Positions 51,997-59,986 of a stretch of DNA of 64,000 bases are shown here, in pieces. The notes under the pieces are model-generated. The model was not told the DNA's origin and made no database searches. It was given only the letters and a program-made list of their open reading frames with translations. Every line of letters starts with the position of its first letter. Within the stretch, counting starts at the first letter, position 1. Source of the stretch: Pseudomonadota bacterium (GTDB taxonomy: Bacteria > Pseudomonadota > Gammaproteobacteria > Burkholderiales > Burkholderiaceae_C); contig CAUJHV010000051.1 in assembly GCA_963205115.1 (NCBI GenBank), positions 1 through 64,000 of the forward strand, given 5' to 3'. Made by a program: the position numbers and the translations under genes.

Positions 51997-52671
51997 TCAG
52001 TTGTTGCTCCGCGCCTCCAGCCCATCGATGAACGACCGATCCCAGCGCCCCTCTTCAATGGCCTGGATCGTGCGCGCCTCGGCCTCCAGCACCCCGCGGG
52101 CTTTCACGATCAATTCGGCCGCGTCTTCCGGCGGGATGGCCAGCAGGCCGTCCTGGTCGCCCATGAGGATGTCGCCCGGGTTGACCACCATGCCGCCGAT
52201 GCTGATGGGCACGTTGATCTCGCCGGGGCCGTCCTTGTAGGGGCCGCGGTGGGTGACGCCGCGGGCGTAGACGGGGAAGTCGCGGCTGCGGATTTCGGCC
52301 ACGTCGCGGATGGCGCCGTCGATGACGATGCCGGCCACGCCCATCTTCGCCGCGGCCAGCGTGAGGATGCCGCCGATCACGGCATTGGCGATGTCGCCGC
52401 CGGCGTCGATCAGCAGCACGTCACCGGGGCGGCAGAACTCCAGCGCGCGCAGGAAGGTGAGGTTGTCGCCGCCGCGCGAGCGCGCCGTGACGGCCGTGCC
52501 GGCCATGCTCTTGTCGCCCGGGCGGTGGTAGGGCTGCAGGCCCGTGGCGCCGACGCTGCGGTGCATGTTGTCGCTCACCGCCGCCACCGGCAGTTCCTTC
52601 AGTGCCGCCAGCACGGCGGCATCCACCTGGGGCGCAGACGGGTTCTTGCGCAGGACCTTGTACGAACTCAT
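51997..52671 (-). CDS. RraA-like protein / HMG-type aldolase
   Basis: 224 aa, RraA/DlpA fold (class II pyruvate aldolase type such as 4-hydroxy-4-methyl-2-oxoglutarate aldolase). Motifs: VSDNMHRSVGATGLQPYH, DVLLIDAGGDIANAVIGG and the catalytic G(x20)RD-type end in IVIDGAIRDVAEI; metal ligand region near it. It would cleave a 2-oxo-4-hydroxy acid to pyruvate or oxaloacetate products. ATG 52671 overlaps the aminotransferase stop (ATGA). GGAGAAG precedes. Confidence 0.88.
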   Translation of the reverse strand: MSSYKVLRKNPSAPQVDAAVLAALKELPVAAVSDNMHRSVGATGLQPYHRPGDKSMAGTAVTARSRGGDNLTFLRALEFCRPGDVLLIDAGGDIANAVIGGILTLAAAKMGVAGIVIDGAIRDVAEIRSRDFPVYARGVTHRGPYKDGPGEINVPISIGGMVVNPGDILMGDQDGLLAIPPEDAAELIVKARGVLEAEARTIQAIEEGRWDRSFIDGLEARSNN

Positions 52672-53891
52672 CGGGAAGCTTCTCCGTGCAGGGCGGCCAC
52701 CGCGCGTGCGATGCGGCGGCAGCCTTCGTCGAGGTTGTCCATCGACGTGGCGATGGACATGCGGAAATACGGCGACAACCCGTAGGCCGTCCCCGCGACG
52801 ACGGCAACGCCGACGCTTTCCAGAAGGTACATCACCACGTCGGTGTCCGCAGCCAGGCGCTGGCCCTTGTCGGTGTTCCGGCCGATCAGCCCGGCGCAGT
52901 TGACGTAGAGATAAAAGGCGCCGTCGGGGCGCAGGCAGGACAGCCCGGGGATGGCGTTGATCTGCGCCAGCGTGCGGTCGCGGCGCTCGCGGTAGATGGA
53001 CACGCTCTCGGCCACGAAGCTTTGGTCGCCGTTCAACGCGGCAGCGGTGGCCGCCTGGCTGATCGAACAGCAGTTGCCGGTGGATTGCGACAGCAGCGTG
53101 TCCAGCGCCTGCACCAGGTCGCGCGGGCCGGCGACCCAGCCGATGCGCCAGCCGGTCATCGCATAGGTCTTGGAGACGCCGTTGATGGCCAGCGTGCGGT
53201 CGCGCAGTTCCGGCGCCACGTTCAGCAGGTGCGGCGTGCGCTGGCCGTCGAAGCGGATGTGCTCGTAGATGTCGTCCGTCATCACCAGCACCTGCGGGTG
53301 CCGCGCCAGCACATCGGCCAGGGCACGGTACTCGGCAGCGGTGTAGCTGGCGCCGGTGGGGTTGCTGGGTGAGTTCAGCAGCAGCCAGCGCGTGCGCGGC
53401 GTGATGGCGGCTTCCAGGCGCGCCGCGGTGAGCTTGAAGCCTTCGCTCTCCGGGCAGGCCACGGTGACGGGCTTGCCTTCGCTGGCCAGCACCATGTCGG
53501 GGTAGGACACCCAGTAGGGCGCCGGGATGATCACCTCGTCGCCCGGCTCCAGCGTGATGCTCAAGGCACTGAAGATCGCGGCCTTGGCCCCGCTGGTCAC
53601 GATGATCTCGTTCATCGCATACGTCAGGCCGTTTTCGCGCTGCAGCTTCGCGACGATGGCCTCGCGCACCTCCACCGTGCCGGCCATCAGCGTGTAGCGC
53701 GTCGCGCCCTTGTCCATGGCCGCGGCAGCGGCCTGGCGGATGTGCAGCGGGGTGTCGAAGTCCGGCTCGCCCACCACCAGGTTGACGATGGACTGGCCCT
53801 GGCGGCGCAGCTCGTTCGCCCGGTCGGCGGCTGCAGTACTGGGCGAGGGTTTGATGCGCCGGATGCGTTCGGCGATGCGGGAGGCGGTCAC
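52668..53891 (-). CDS. Class I/II PLP-dependent aminotransferase
   Basis: 407 aa with GTG start preceded by AGGAAG. Fold-type I motifs: VVGEPDFDTP, TSGAKAAIFSAL, NSPSNPTGASY, DDIYEHI, and the PLP Lys in SKTYAMTGWRIGW. Aspartate/branched-type aminotransferase (Iaa/AspC group). It would convert an amino acid to a 2-oxo acid feeding the RraA-type aldolase encoded next. First gene of the left operon, with a LysR-type site and promoter upstream (53923-53986). Confidence 0.93.
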   Translation of the reverse strand: MTASRIAERIRRIKPSPSTAAADRANELRRQGQSIVNLVVGEPDFDTPLHIRQAAAAAMDKGATRYTLMAGTVEVREAIVAKLQRENGLTYAMNEIIVTSGAKAAIFSALSITLEPGDEVIIPAPYWVSYPDMVLASEGKPVTVACPESEGFKLTAARLEAAITPRTRWLLLNSPSNPTGASYTAAEYRALADVLARHPQVLVMTDDIYEHIRFDGQRTPHLLNVAPELRDRTLAINGVSKTYAMTGWRIGWVAGPRDLVQALDTLLSQSTGNCCSISQAATAAALNGDQSFVAESVSIYRERRDRTLAQINAIPGLSCLRPDGAFYLYVNCAGLIGRNTDKGQRLAADTDVVMYLLESVGVAVVAGTAYGLSPYFRMSIATSMDNLDEGCRRIARAVAALHGEASR

Positions 53892-53947
53892 GGGTCTTCC
53901 TGGGCTGCGGGAAACGCCACCACGGTAGGGCCCGCGGCCCGGGAATG

Positions 53948-53986
53948 CCAAGACAAGTTCGGTCTGCCCGGATAGGCAACGCTTAT
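53948..53986 (-). promoter_or_regulatory. LysR-type site plus -35 element for the aminotransferase operon
   Basis: Reading on the minus strand: ATA-N9-TAT (53986-53972), then exactly 17 bp, then GTCTTGG (53954-53948), whose TTGGCA serves as -35 with CTACCG/TACCGT about 17 bp on as a weak -10. The same spacing and elements recur at 54999-55037 and 60935-60973. Confidence 0.8.
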
Positions 53987-54030
53987 GACCCGGGCGTAGA
54001 CTGCCGCGCCACCCTTTACCGAGCCGCCGC

Positions 54031-54966
54031 GTGAACCTCAGGCGCCTGAAATATTTCGTCAAGATCGTCGACGTCGGCAGCCTCACGCAGGCCGCCGACC
54101 TGCTGCATATCGCCCAGCCCGCGCTGAGCCAGCAGCTGGCCACGCTGGAAGGTGAGGTGCGCCAGCAGCTGCTGGTGCGCACCAAGCGCGGCGTGACACC
54201 CACCGAGGCCGGCAAGGTGCTGTACCGCCACGCGCAGCTGATCCTGCGTCAGTGCGACCAGGCGCGGGTGGACATGGATGCCGCGGGCCGCGGCTTGTCC
54301 GGCGCCGTGGCGGTGGGGCTGGCGCCCGGCACGGCTGCCGCAGGCCTGGCACTGCCGCTGCTGCGCGCGGTGCGGGCGCGCCACCCCGGGGTGCTGCTGT
54401 ACCTGAACGAGACCTACGGCAGCACGCTGTCCGAACTGGTGATGAACGGGCGCATGGACCTGGCCGTGCTGTACGGCGGCCGCGTGGCCGTGCACGGGCT
54501 GCAGTTCCTGCCGCTGCTGAAGGAGCAGCTCTACGTCGTGGGCCCTGGCAACCAGCCGGCGCCGCCGGAGCAGGTGCCGCTGTCGCTGCTGGCCGACATG
54601 GACCTCTACCTGGCACGGCCCTACAACGTGGTGCGCAAGCTCGTGGACGAGGCCTTCGCCGGCATCGGCTCGAGCCCGCGTGTGGTGGCCGAAATCGAAT
54701 CGGCCAGCACGCTGACAGCCGTCATCGCCGAAGGCCTGGGCTGCACCATCCTGCCCGAGTCGATGGCGCGCACCGTGGTGGCCTCCTGCGACGCCTGGCA
54801 GTGCCGCATCGTGGAGCCGGTGATCGAGGCGCCGCTGGCGCTGTGCCAGAGCGACCACCTGCCGCTGAGTGAGCCGGCGCAGGCCATCAAGGACATCTTG
54901 CTGGAACTGGTGGCCACGCTGCCCGGCAGCCTGATCGCCCCCGACGACGTGCGCCTGCACAGCTGA
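54031..54966 (+). CDS. LysR-family regulator (Nac/Cbl-like)
   Basis: 311 aa with GTG start. Winged HTH at the N-terminus: LRRLKYFVKIVDVGSLTQAADLLHIAQPALSQQ. The effector domain runs from about 92 to the end. The overall N-terminal sequence resembles the Nac group, for which ATA-N9-TAT is the known binding pattern; three such sites are at promoters of this locus. Divergent from the aminotransferase operon, 139 bp between starts. It probably activates both operons in response to substrate or nitrogen status (inference). Confidence 0.9.
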   Translation: MNLRRLKYFVKIVDVGSLTQAADLLHIAQPALSQQLATLEGEVRQQLLVRTKRGVTPTEAGKVLYRHAQLILRQCDQARVDMDAAGRGLSGAVAVGLAPGTAAAGLALPLLRAVRARHPGVLLYLNETYGSTLSELVMNGRMDLAVLYGGRVAVHGLQFLPLLKEQLYVVGPGNQPAPPEQVPLSLLADMDLYLARPYNVVRKLVDEAFAGIGSSPRVVAEIESASTLTAVIAEGLGCTILPESMARTVVASCDAWQCRIVEPVIEAPLALCQSDHLPLSEPAQAIKDILLELVATLPGSLIAPDDVRLHS

Positions 54967-54998
54967 TCCGGCGTCGCCGGCCGCCGCGCCGGGCCGTC

Positions 54999-55037
54999 AT
55001 AAGCCGCACTTATCGGGGCACAGCCATTCCGTCTTGG
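54999..55037 (+). promoter_or_regulatory. LysR-type site plus -35 element for the BCCP operon
   Basis: ATA (54999-55001)-N9-TAT (55011-55013), 17 bp, then GTCTTGG (55031-55037). TTGGTG is the -35; TACCTT (55058-55063) fits -10 at 18 bp. Transcription would then start around 55070, at the ATG of the BCCP gene. Confidence 0.82.
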
Positions 55038-55069
55038 TGCGCGCTGTCGGCCGCCGCTACCTTTGCGGC

Positions 55070-55462
55070 ATGGACGCGCAGCAGATCAAGGCCTTCATCG
55101 ACGCCATGGCGCCGTCGGACCTGGCCGAACTGGAGGCGTCGAAGGACGGCTGGACCTTGCGGCTGGTGCGACAGCCCGTGCCGCGCGAATCGACCGGGGC
55201 CGCAGCGCCAGTCGCCGCGCCCGCCGGCACGCATGAACAGCAGGCGCCCCTCAGCGGCGTGGTCTACCTGCAGCCCGCGCCCGGCGAAGCGCCCTTCGTG
55301 CAGCCCGGCCAGGCCGTGAAGGCCGGTCAGACCCTGTGCGTGATCGAGGCGATGAAGGTCTTCAACGAGATCCAGGCGGAGCGCGCGGGCACCGTCGAGG
55401 CCTTTCTCGTGACCTCGGGCCAGGACATCGACGCCGGGCAGGCGCTGGTGCGGCTGCGCTGA
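55070..55462 (+). CDS. Biotin carboxyl carrier protein
   Basis: 130 aa. N-terminal helix typical of AccB (IKAFIDAMAPSDLAELE), a Pro/Ala hinge, then the biotinyl domain with the biotin Lys in VIEAMKVFNEI. The start at 55070 is fixed by the conserved N-terminus; there is no ribosome-binding site, and the predicted transcript begins about here, so it may be translated as a leaderless mRNA. It carries carboxybiotin between the biotin carboxylase and the AHS1/AHS2 carboxyltransferase encoded downstream. Confidence 0.93.
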   Translation: MDAQQIKAFIDAMAPSDLAELEASKDGWTLRLVRQPVPRESTGAAAPVAAPAGTHEQQAPLSGVVYLQPAPGEAPFVQPGQAVKAGQTLCVIEAMKVFNEIQAERAGTVEAFLVTSGQDIDAGQALVRLR

Positions 55463-55468
55463 GAAGGC

Positions 55469-56866
55469 GTGAACGAACGCGACATGTTCACGTCCGTGCT
55501 CATTGCCAACCGCGGCGAGATCGCCGTGCGCATCGTCCAGGCCTGCCGCGCGCTGGGCCTGCGCACGGTGGCCGTGCATTCGCAGGCGGACGGTGACGCG
55601 ATGCACGTGTGCATGGCCGACCAGGCGCTGTGCATCGGCCCGGCGGCCGCCGCGCGCAGCTACCTCGACCCCACCGCCCTGCTCTTTGCGGCCGAAGTCA
55701 GCGGCGCGGGCGCCATCCACCCGGGATACGGCTTCCTGTCGGAGAACGCCGGCTTCGCGCAGCGTGTCGAAGAAGCCGGGCTGCGTTTCATCGGGCCCAG
55801 CGCCAGCTGCATCCGCACCATGGGTGACAAGGTCGCCGCCAAGCGCGCCATGCGCGCGGCCGGCGTGCCCTGCGTGCCGGGTCCGGACGAGCGCCTGCCC
55901 GACGATCCGGCGGCCGTCTCCGCCATCGCGCAGGACATCGGCTACCCCGTCATCGTCAAGGCCGCCGGCGGCGGCGGCGGGCGCGGCATGCGCGTGGTGG
56001 AAGACGCCGCCTCGCTGCACGCCGCGCTGGCGCAGACACGCGAAGAGGCGCGCCGCGCCTTCGGCAATGCCGAGGTCTACCTGGAAAAATTCCTGGGCCA
56101 TCCGCGGCACATCGAGATCCAGGTGCTGGCCGATGCACACGGCCAGGCGCTGTGGCTGGGCAGCCGCGACTGCTCCTTGCAGCGCCGCCACCAGAAGGTG
56201 ATGGAAGAGGCCCCGGCGCCGCAGGTGGATGCCGCGGAGCTGGCGCGCATCGGCGCGCGCTGCGTGGCGGCCTGCCGGCAAATCGGCTACTGCGGCGTGG
56301 GCACCTTCGAATTCCTGGTGCAGGACGGCGCCTTCTATTTCATCGAGATGAATACGCGGCTGCAGGTGGAGCACCCGGTGACCGAGATGACCACTGGCAT
56401 CGACATCGTGCAGCAGCAGATCCGCGTGGCGCGCGGCGAACGCCTGGCGATCACGCAGGCCGAGGTGCGGACCGAAGGCCACGCCATCGAGTGCCGCATC
56501 AATGCCGAAGACGCCACGCGCTTCACGCCCTCGCCCGGGCTCATCACGCGCTGGCGCCTGCCCGCGGGCGATGGCGTGCGAGTGGACACCCATGCGTTCG
56601 AGGGTTATCGCGTGCCGCCGCACTACGACTCGCTGATCGCCAAGCTGATCGTGCACGGCGCCACGCGCGACGAGGCGATCGCCCGCATGCGCCGCGCGCT
56701 GGACGAGATGGTGGTCGAGGGCATCGCCACCAACCTGCCGCTGCACCGGCGCTTGATGCGCGAAGCGGGCGTCGTGGCCGGTGCGGCCGACATCCACCAC
56801 CTCGAGCGCTGGCTGCGTGGAACGGCGGTTCACGCAGCCGCGCCGCAGGAGGCGTTGCAGACATGA
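55469..56866 (+). CDS. Biotin carboxylase
   Basis: 465 aa. GTG 55469 with GAGAAGG upstream (ATG 55484 is an alternative). Motifs: VLIANRGEIAVRI, GAIHPGYGFLSEN, ATP-grasp loop VKAAGGGGGRGMRVV, CSLQRRHQK and the biotin/bicarbonate site EMNTRLQVEHPVTEMTTG. It uses ATP to carboxylate biotin on the BCCP. Located with carboxyltransferase halves of the urea-carboxylase type rather than with acetyl-CoA carboxyltransferase genes, so it is a dedicated copy and not the housekeeping accC. Confidence 0.95.
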   Translation: MNERDMFTSVLIANRGEIAVRIVQACRALGLRTVAVHSQADGDAMHVCMADQALCIGPAAAARSYLDPTALLFAAEVSGAGAIHPGYGFLSENAGFAQRVEEAGLRFIGPSASCIRTMGDKVAAKRAMRAAGVPCVPGPDERLPDDPAAVSAIAQDIGYPVIVKAAGGGGGRGMRVVEDAASLHAALAQTREEARRAFGNAEVYLEKFLGHPRHIEIQVLADAHGQALWLGSRDCSLQRRHQKVMEEAPAPQVDAAELARIGARCVAACRQIGYCGVGTFEFLVQDGAFYFIEMNTRLQVEHPVTEMTTGIDIVQQQIRVARGERLAITQAEVRTEGHAIECRINAEDATRFTPSPGLITRWRLPAGDGVRVDTHAFEGYRVPPHYDSLIAKLIVHGATRDEAIARMRRALDEMVVEGIATNLPLHRRLMREAGVVAGAADIHHLERWLRGTAVHAAAPQEALQT

Positions 56867-56997
56867 ACCGCCGTGCCCTCGCCGGCCCGGGATTGATGAC
56901 CCTCCGTTGGCGGCTGATCGTCCGCAGAGGCTGTCCTTGTCCGGCTTCGCTCTCCGGCGCGAAAGCCGCTGCGCGAGGCCCCGAGGTGCGCCCATGA
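56863..56997 (+). CDS. Possible 44-aa coupling ORF
   Basis: ATG 56863 overlaps the biotin carboxylase stop (ATGA) and its own TGA overlaps the next gene's ATG (ATGA again). It exactly bridges a 127-bp gap. The product (MNRRALAGPGLMTLRWRL..) is Arg-rich with two Cys and no known domain. It may serve only to keep ribosomes moving between the two genes. Confidence 0.4.
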   Translation: MNRRALAGPGLMTLRWRLIVRRGCPCPASLSGAKAAARGPEVRP

Positions 56998-57683
56998 CCT
57001 CATCCGCGCCCCATCAAGCGGCCCTGATCGGCACGGCACCCACCGTCAGCCTGCTGGGCACCACCGCGCTGCTGTTCGAGGCACCGGGCGACATGGACCT
57101 GGCGGTGCAGCAGCGCATCTGGGCCCTGGCGCTGGAAGCGCAGACCTGGCCCGAAGTCGGCGAGGCCGTGCCCGGCATGAACAACCTGATGCTCACGCTG
57201 CGCCACGTGCCCGCGCAGTGGCTGGGCCTGCAGCAGCGGCTGCTGGACGCCTGGGCGGCGGTGACGCCGCTGGCCCGCGACGGCCGCGTGATCGAGCTGC
57301 CCGTGGTGTATGGCGGCGAGGGCGGCCCGCACATGGCCGATGTCGTCGCGCACACCGGCATGGGCGTGGACGAAATCGTCGAACGCCACAGCGCGCCGCT
57401 GTACCCGGTCTTTGCACTCGGCAGCCACCCGGGCTACTGCTACCTGGGCGGCATGGACCCGCGCATCGCCACACCGCGGCGTCGCGTGCCGGTGATCCGC
57501 ATCCCGGGCGGGTCGGTCTCCATCGGCGGTAGGCAGACGGGTGTCTCCGCGTCGGCCGGGCCCAGCGGCTGGAACACGATCGGCAGCACCTCGATGGTCT
57601 TCTTCGATCCGGCGCAGGACCCGCCCGCCCTGCTGCAGCCGGGCGACCGCATCCGCTTCCGCGTGGCGCAGGTGATCCGTTGA
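56994..57683 (+). CDS. AHS1/KipI-type carboxyltransferase subunit (PxpB-like)
   Basis: 229 aa. AHS1 (allophanate hydrolase subunit 1, KipI/PxpB) features: TALLFEAPG start, MNNLMLTL, LPVVYGGEGGPHMADVV, HPGYCYLGGMDPRIATPRR and GGSVSIGGRQTGV. The same domain forms one half of the carboxyltransferase of urea carboxylase and of bacterial 5-oxoprolinase PxpABC. Followed by AHS2 with a 4-bp overlap. It needs the AHS2 partner and, here, carboxybiotin from the BCCP. Confidence 0.9.
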   Translation: MTSSAPHQAALIGTAPTVSLLGTTALLFEAPGDMDLAVQQRIWALALEAQTWPEVGEAVPGMNNLMLTLRHVPAQWLGLQQRLLDAWAAVTPLARDGRVIELPVVYGGEGGPHMADVVAHTGMGVDEIVERHSAPLYPVFALGSHPGYCYLGGMDPRIATPRRRVPVIRIPGGSVSIGGRQTGVSASAGPSGWNTIGSTSMVFFDPAQDPPALLQPGDRIRFRVAQVIR

Positions 57684-58756
57684 TCGAGATCCAGTCCGTC
57701 AGTGCGCTGGCCACCGTGCAGGACCTGGGCCGCTTCGGCGGCTTGCGCTGGGGGGTGGGCACCTCGGGCGCGATGGACCCGATGTCGCTGGTGGCCGGCA
57801 ACCTGCTGCTGGGCAACGACGACGGTGCCGCGGCCGTCGAGATGCAGGTTTTTCCGTTCCAGGTGGTCTTTCACATCGATTGCGACTTTGCCTTGACCGG
57901 CGCCGACACCGCCGCGCAACTGGACGGCCGCCCCGTGCTGCCGTGGTGGCGCACGACGGCGCGCGCCGGCCAGATGCTGCGCGTGGGCATGCCGCAGCGC
58001 GGCGCGTGGCCGGCGGCGCGGGCCTACCTGTGCGTGGCCGGCGGCATCGCCGTGGAGCCCGTGCTGGGCTCGCGCAGCACACAGCTGCGCGGCGCCTTCG
58101 GCGGGCACGAAGGCCGCGCGCTGCGACAGGGCGATCGGTTGGCGGTGGGGCGGCCCGGTCTCGGGACCGCGGGCGCAGCCCACCGTGGCGCGTCGGGCCA
58201 GGCTCGCGCCGGTGTCGAGTACGCGGCGGCCGGCGGTGCCAGCCCGCAGGATCATGCCGGCCTCGGCCTGGTCCCGCCGGCCCTGGCCCTGCCGCTGCAG
58301 GTGGACGGCCTGCCCGCCGTGCGGGTCATACGTGCCTCTGAATACGACCGTTATACCGAAGCCTCGCTCGCGTCGTTCTGGTCCCAGCCCTGGAAAATTA
58401 CGCCGCAGAGCGACCGCTACGGCTACCGGCTGGCCGGCTCGCCGCTGGAAGCACGGGCGCCGATGGAAATGCGTTCACACGGCATCGTGCCCGGCGTGAT
58501 CCAGGTCCCGCCCGGCGGCCAGCCCATCGTGCAGATGCGCGATGCGCAGCCCTCCGGCGGCTACCCCAAGATCGGCACGGTCATCGAAGCCGATCTGTGG
58601 CGGCTGGGCCAGGCGCCCATCGGCAGCCACATCCGCTTCGTGCAGGCCAGCTGGCCGCAGGCCGTGGCCGCGCTGGAGGAGAACCGCCGCTGGTGCGATG
58701 ACGCACGGCGGCTGATCGCGCTGTGGCACAGCCGCGCAGGGGCGACCGGCACATGA
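57680..58756 (+). CDS. AHS2/KipA-type carboxyltransferase subunit (PxpC-like)
   Basis: 358 aa from TTG 57680, overlapping the AHS1 stop (TTGA). AHS2 features: ATVQDLGRFGGLRWGVGTSGAMDP, VAGNLLLGND, YLCVAGGIAVEPVLGSRST, SDRYGYRLAG and MRDAQPSGGYPKIGTVI. Together with AHS1, BC and BCCP it rebuilds all domains of urea carboxylase on four polypeptides. Substrate unknown; an amide, lactam or guanidine nitrogen is expected. Confidence 0.9.
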   Translation: MIEIQSVSALATVQDLGRFGGLRWGVGTSGAMDPMSLVAGNLLLGNDDGAAAVEMQVFPFQVVFHIDCDFALTGADTAAQLDGRPVLPWWRTTARAGQMLRVGMPQRGAWPAARAYLCVAGGIAVEPVLGSRSTQLRGAFGGHEGRALRQGDRLAVGRPGLGTAGAAHRGASGQARAGVEYAAAGGASPQDHAGLGLVPPALALPLQVDGLPAVRVIRASEYDRYTEASLASFWSQPWKITPQSDRYGYRLAGSPLEARAPMEMRSHGIVPGVIQVPPGGQPIVQMRDAQPSGGYPKIGTVIEADLWRLGQAPIGSHIRFVQASWPQAVAALEENRRWCDDARRLIALWHSRAGATGT

Positions 58757-59187
58757 ACCCGAATTTCGCCTTGCAGCTGTCGCAGTGGCTCGCGCGCACG
58801 GACATCGGCTACCTCGAACTTCAAGGCCCGCAGGGCTGCCTTCGCCTGCTGAACCACGACGGGCAGGTCAAGTCGACCACGACGGACCATGTCGCGGATA
58901 CGGGCCTTGCCGTCGAGCCGATCACCGCACCGTCGGTCGGCATCCTGCTGCTGTCGCACCCGCTGCACGACGCCCCGCTGGCGCCCACCGGTCAGCCGGT
59001 GGCCGAAGGCCAAGTGATCGCGCTGCTGCGTGTGGGCGGGCTGCTGCTGCCGGTCGTGGCGCCTGCGAACGGCGTGCTGCTGCGATTCCACGCGGCCCAT
59101 GGCACCACGGTGGGCTGGGGCACGCCGCTGGCCGATCTGCAACCCGCCACACGCAGCGGCGCCGCGCGCGGCACCATACGCCCATGA
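58753..59187 (+). CDS. Biotinyl/lipoyl-like domain protein lacking the biotin lysine
   Basis: 144 aa, 4-bp overlaps with both neighbours. The N-terminal helix (LQLSQWLARTDIGYLELQ) and the C-terminal half (APTGQPVAEGQVIALLRVGGLLLPVVAPANGVLLRF) follow the fold of the BCCP at 55070-55462, but where BCCP has EAMKVFNEI this protein has RVGGLLLPV: no Lys at the biotin position. It therefore cannot be biotinylated in the normal way. Perhaps a structural or regulatory mimic of BCCP in the complex. Confidence 0.75.
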   Translation: MNPNFALQLSQWLARTDIGYLELQGPQGCLRLLNHDGQVKSTTTDHVADTGLAVEPITAPSVGILLLSHPLHDAPLAPTGQPVAEGQVIALLRVGGLLLPVVAPANGVLLRFHAAHGTTVGWGTPLADLQPATRSGAARGTIRP

Positions 59188-59957
59188 ATATCGATCTGAA
59201 TGCCGATCTCGGCGAAGGCTACGGCGCCTGGCGCATGGGCGAGGACGAGGCGCTGCTGGAGCTGGTGTCCTCCGCCAACGTGGCCTGCGGCTTCCATGCC
59301 GGCGACCCGCTGATCATGACGCGCACCGTGCAAACGGCGCTGGCACGCGGCGTGGATGTCGGCGCGCATGTGGGCTTTCCCGACGTGCAGGGTTTCGGGC
59401 GCCGCGTGATGCAGGTCGACACCGAAGAACTCTCGGCGATGGTCACCTACCAGCTCGGTGCGCTGGCCGGCATCGCACGCGCCGCGGGCCACCGCATGAC
59501 GCACATGAGCTTCCACGGCGCGCTGGGCAACATGGCCGCGGCCGATGCCGCGCTGGCCGCGCCGCTGGTGCGCGCCGTGGCCGCCTTCGACCCGGCGCTG
59601 ATCATCAGCAGCTCCAGCAGCCGCGCCATCGAAGACGCTGCGGCCGCCAGCGGCCTGCGTGTGGCCACCACCTTCCTGGCTGACCGCGCCATCGGCGACG
59701 ACGGCCTGCTGGTGCCGCGCAAGCTGCCCGGCGCGGTGATCCACGAGCCGGCCGCCGTGCTGGAACGTGTGCGCCTGCTGCTGGCCGAGGGCGTGGTCAT
59801 CACGCACACGGGCCGGCGCCTGGCCATGCGGCCGCATTCCATCCTCGTGCACGGGGACACGCCCGGCGCTGTCACACTCGCACGTGCGGTCCGCCAGGCC
59901 GTGGAACAGGCTGGCGGGCGCGTGCTGCCGATTTCCCGGCAGCTGTCGGCCGGCTGA
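59184..59957 (+). CDS. LamB/YcsF-family protein (5-oxoprolinase PxpA-like)
   Basis: 257 aa; ATG overlaps the previous stop. Family motifs: NIDLNADLGEGYGAW, SSANVACGFHAGDP, GAHVGFPDVQGFGRR and HSILVHGDTPGAV. The usual PHGALYN motif reads SFHGALGNM here, so the second active-site region is changed. In PxpABC this subunit works with AHS1/AHS2 in ATP-dependent opening of 5-oxoproline. Here it accompanies a biotin-dependent set, which suggests a related but different cyclic or amide substrate. Confidence 0.9.
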   Translation: MNIDLNADLGEGYGAWRMGEDEALLELVSSANVACGFHAGDPLIMTRTVQTALARGVDVGAHVGFPDVQGFGRRVMQVDTEELSAMVTYQLGALAGIARAAGHRMTHMSFHGALGNMAAADAALAAPLVRAVAAFDPALIISSSSSRAIEDAAAASGLRVATTFLADRAIGDDGLLVPRKLPGAVIHEPAAVLERVRLLLAEGVVITHTGRRLAMRPHSILVHGDTPGAVTLARAVRQAVEQAGGRVLPISRQLSAG

Positions 59958-59986
59958 TCCCTGCCGCCCCACACGAAGGAGACGTC

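Noticed and set aside
55070..56866. BCCP and biotin carboxylase considered as the housekeeping accB-accC pair
   Set aside because: They are followed by AHS1/AHS2 and YcsF and share a LysR-type promoter with catabolic genes, so a dedicated pathway copy is more likely.
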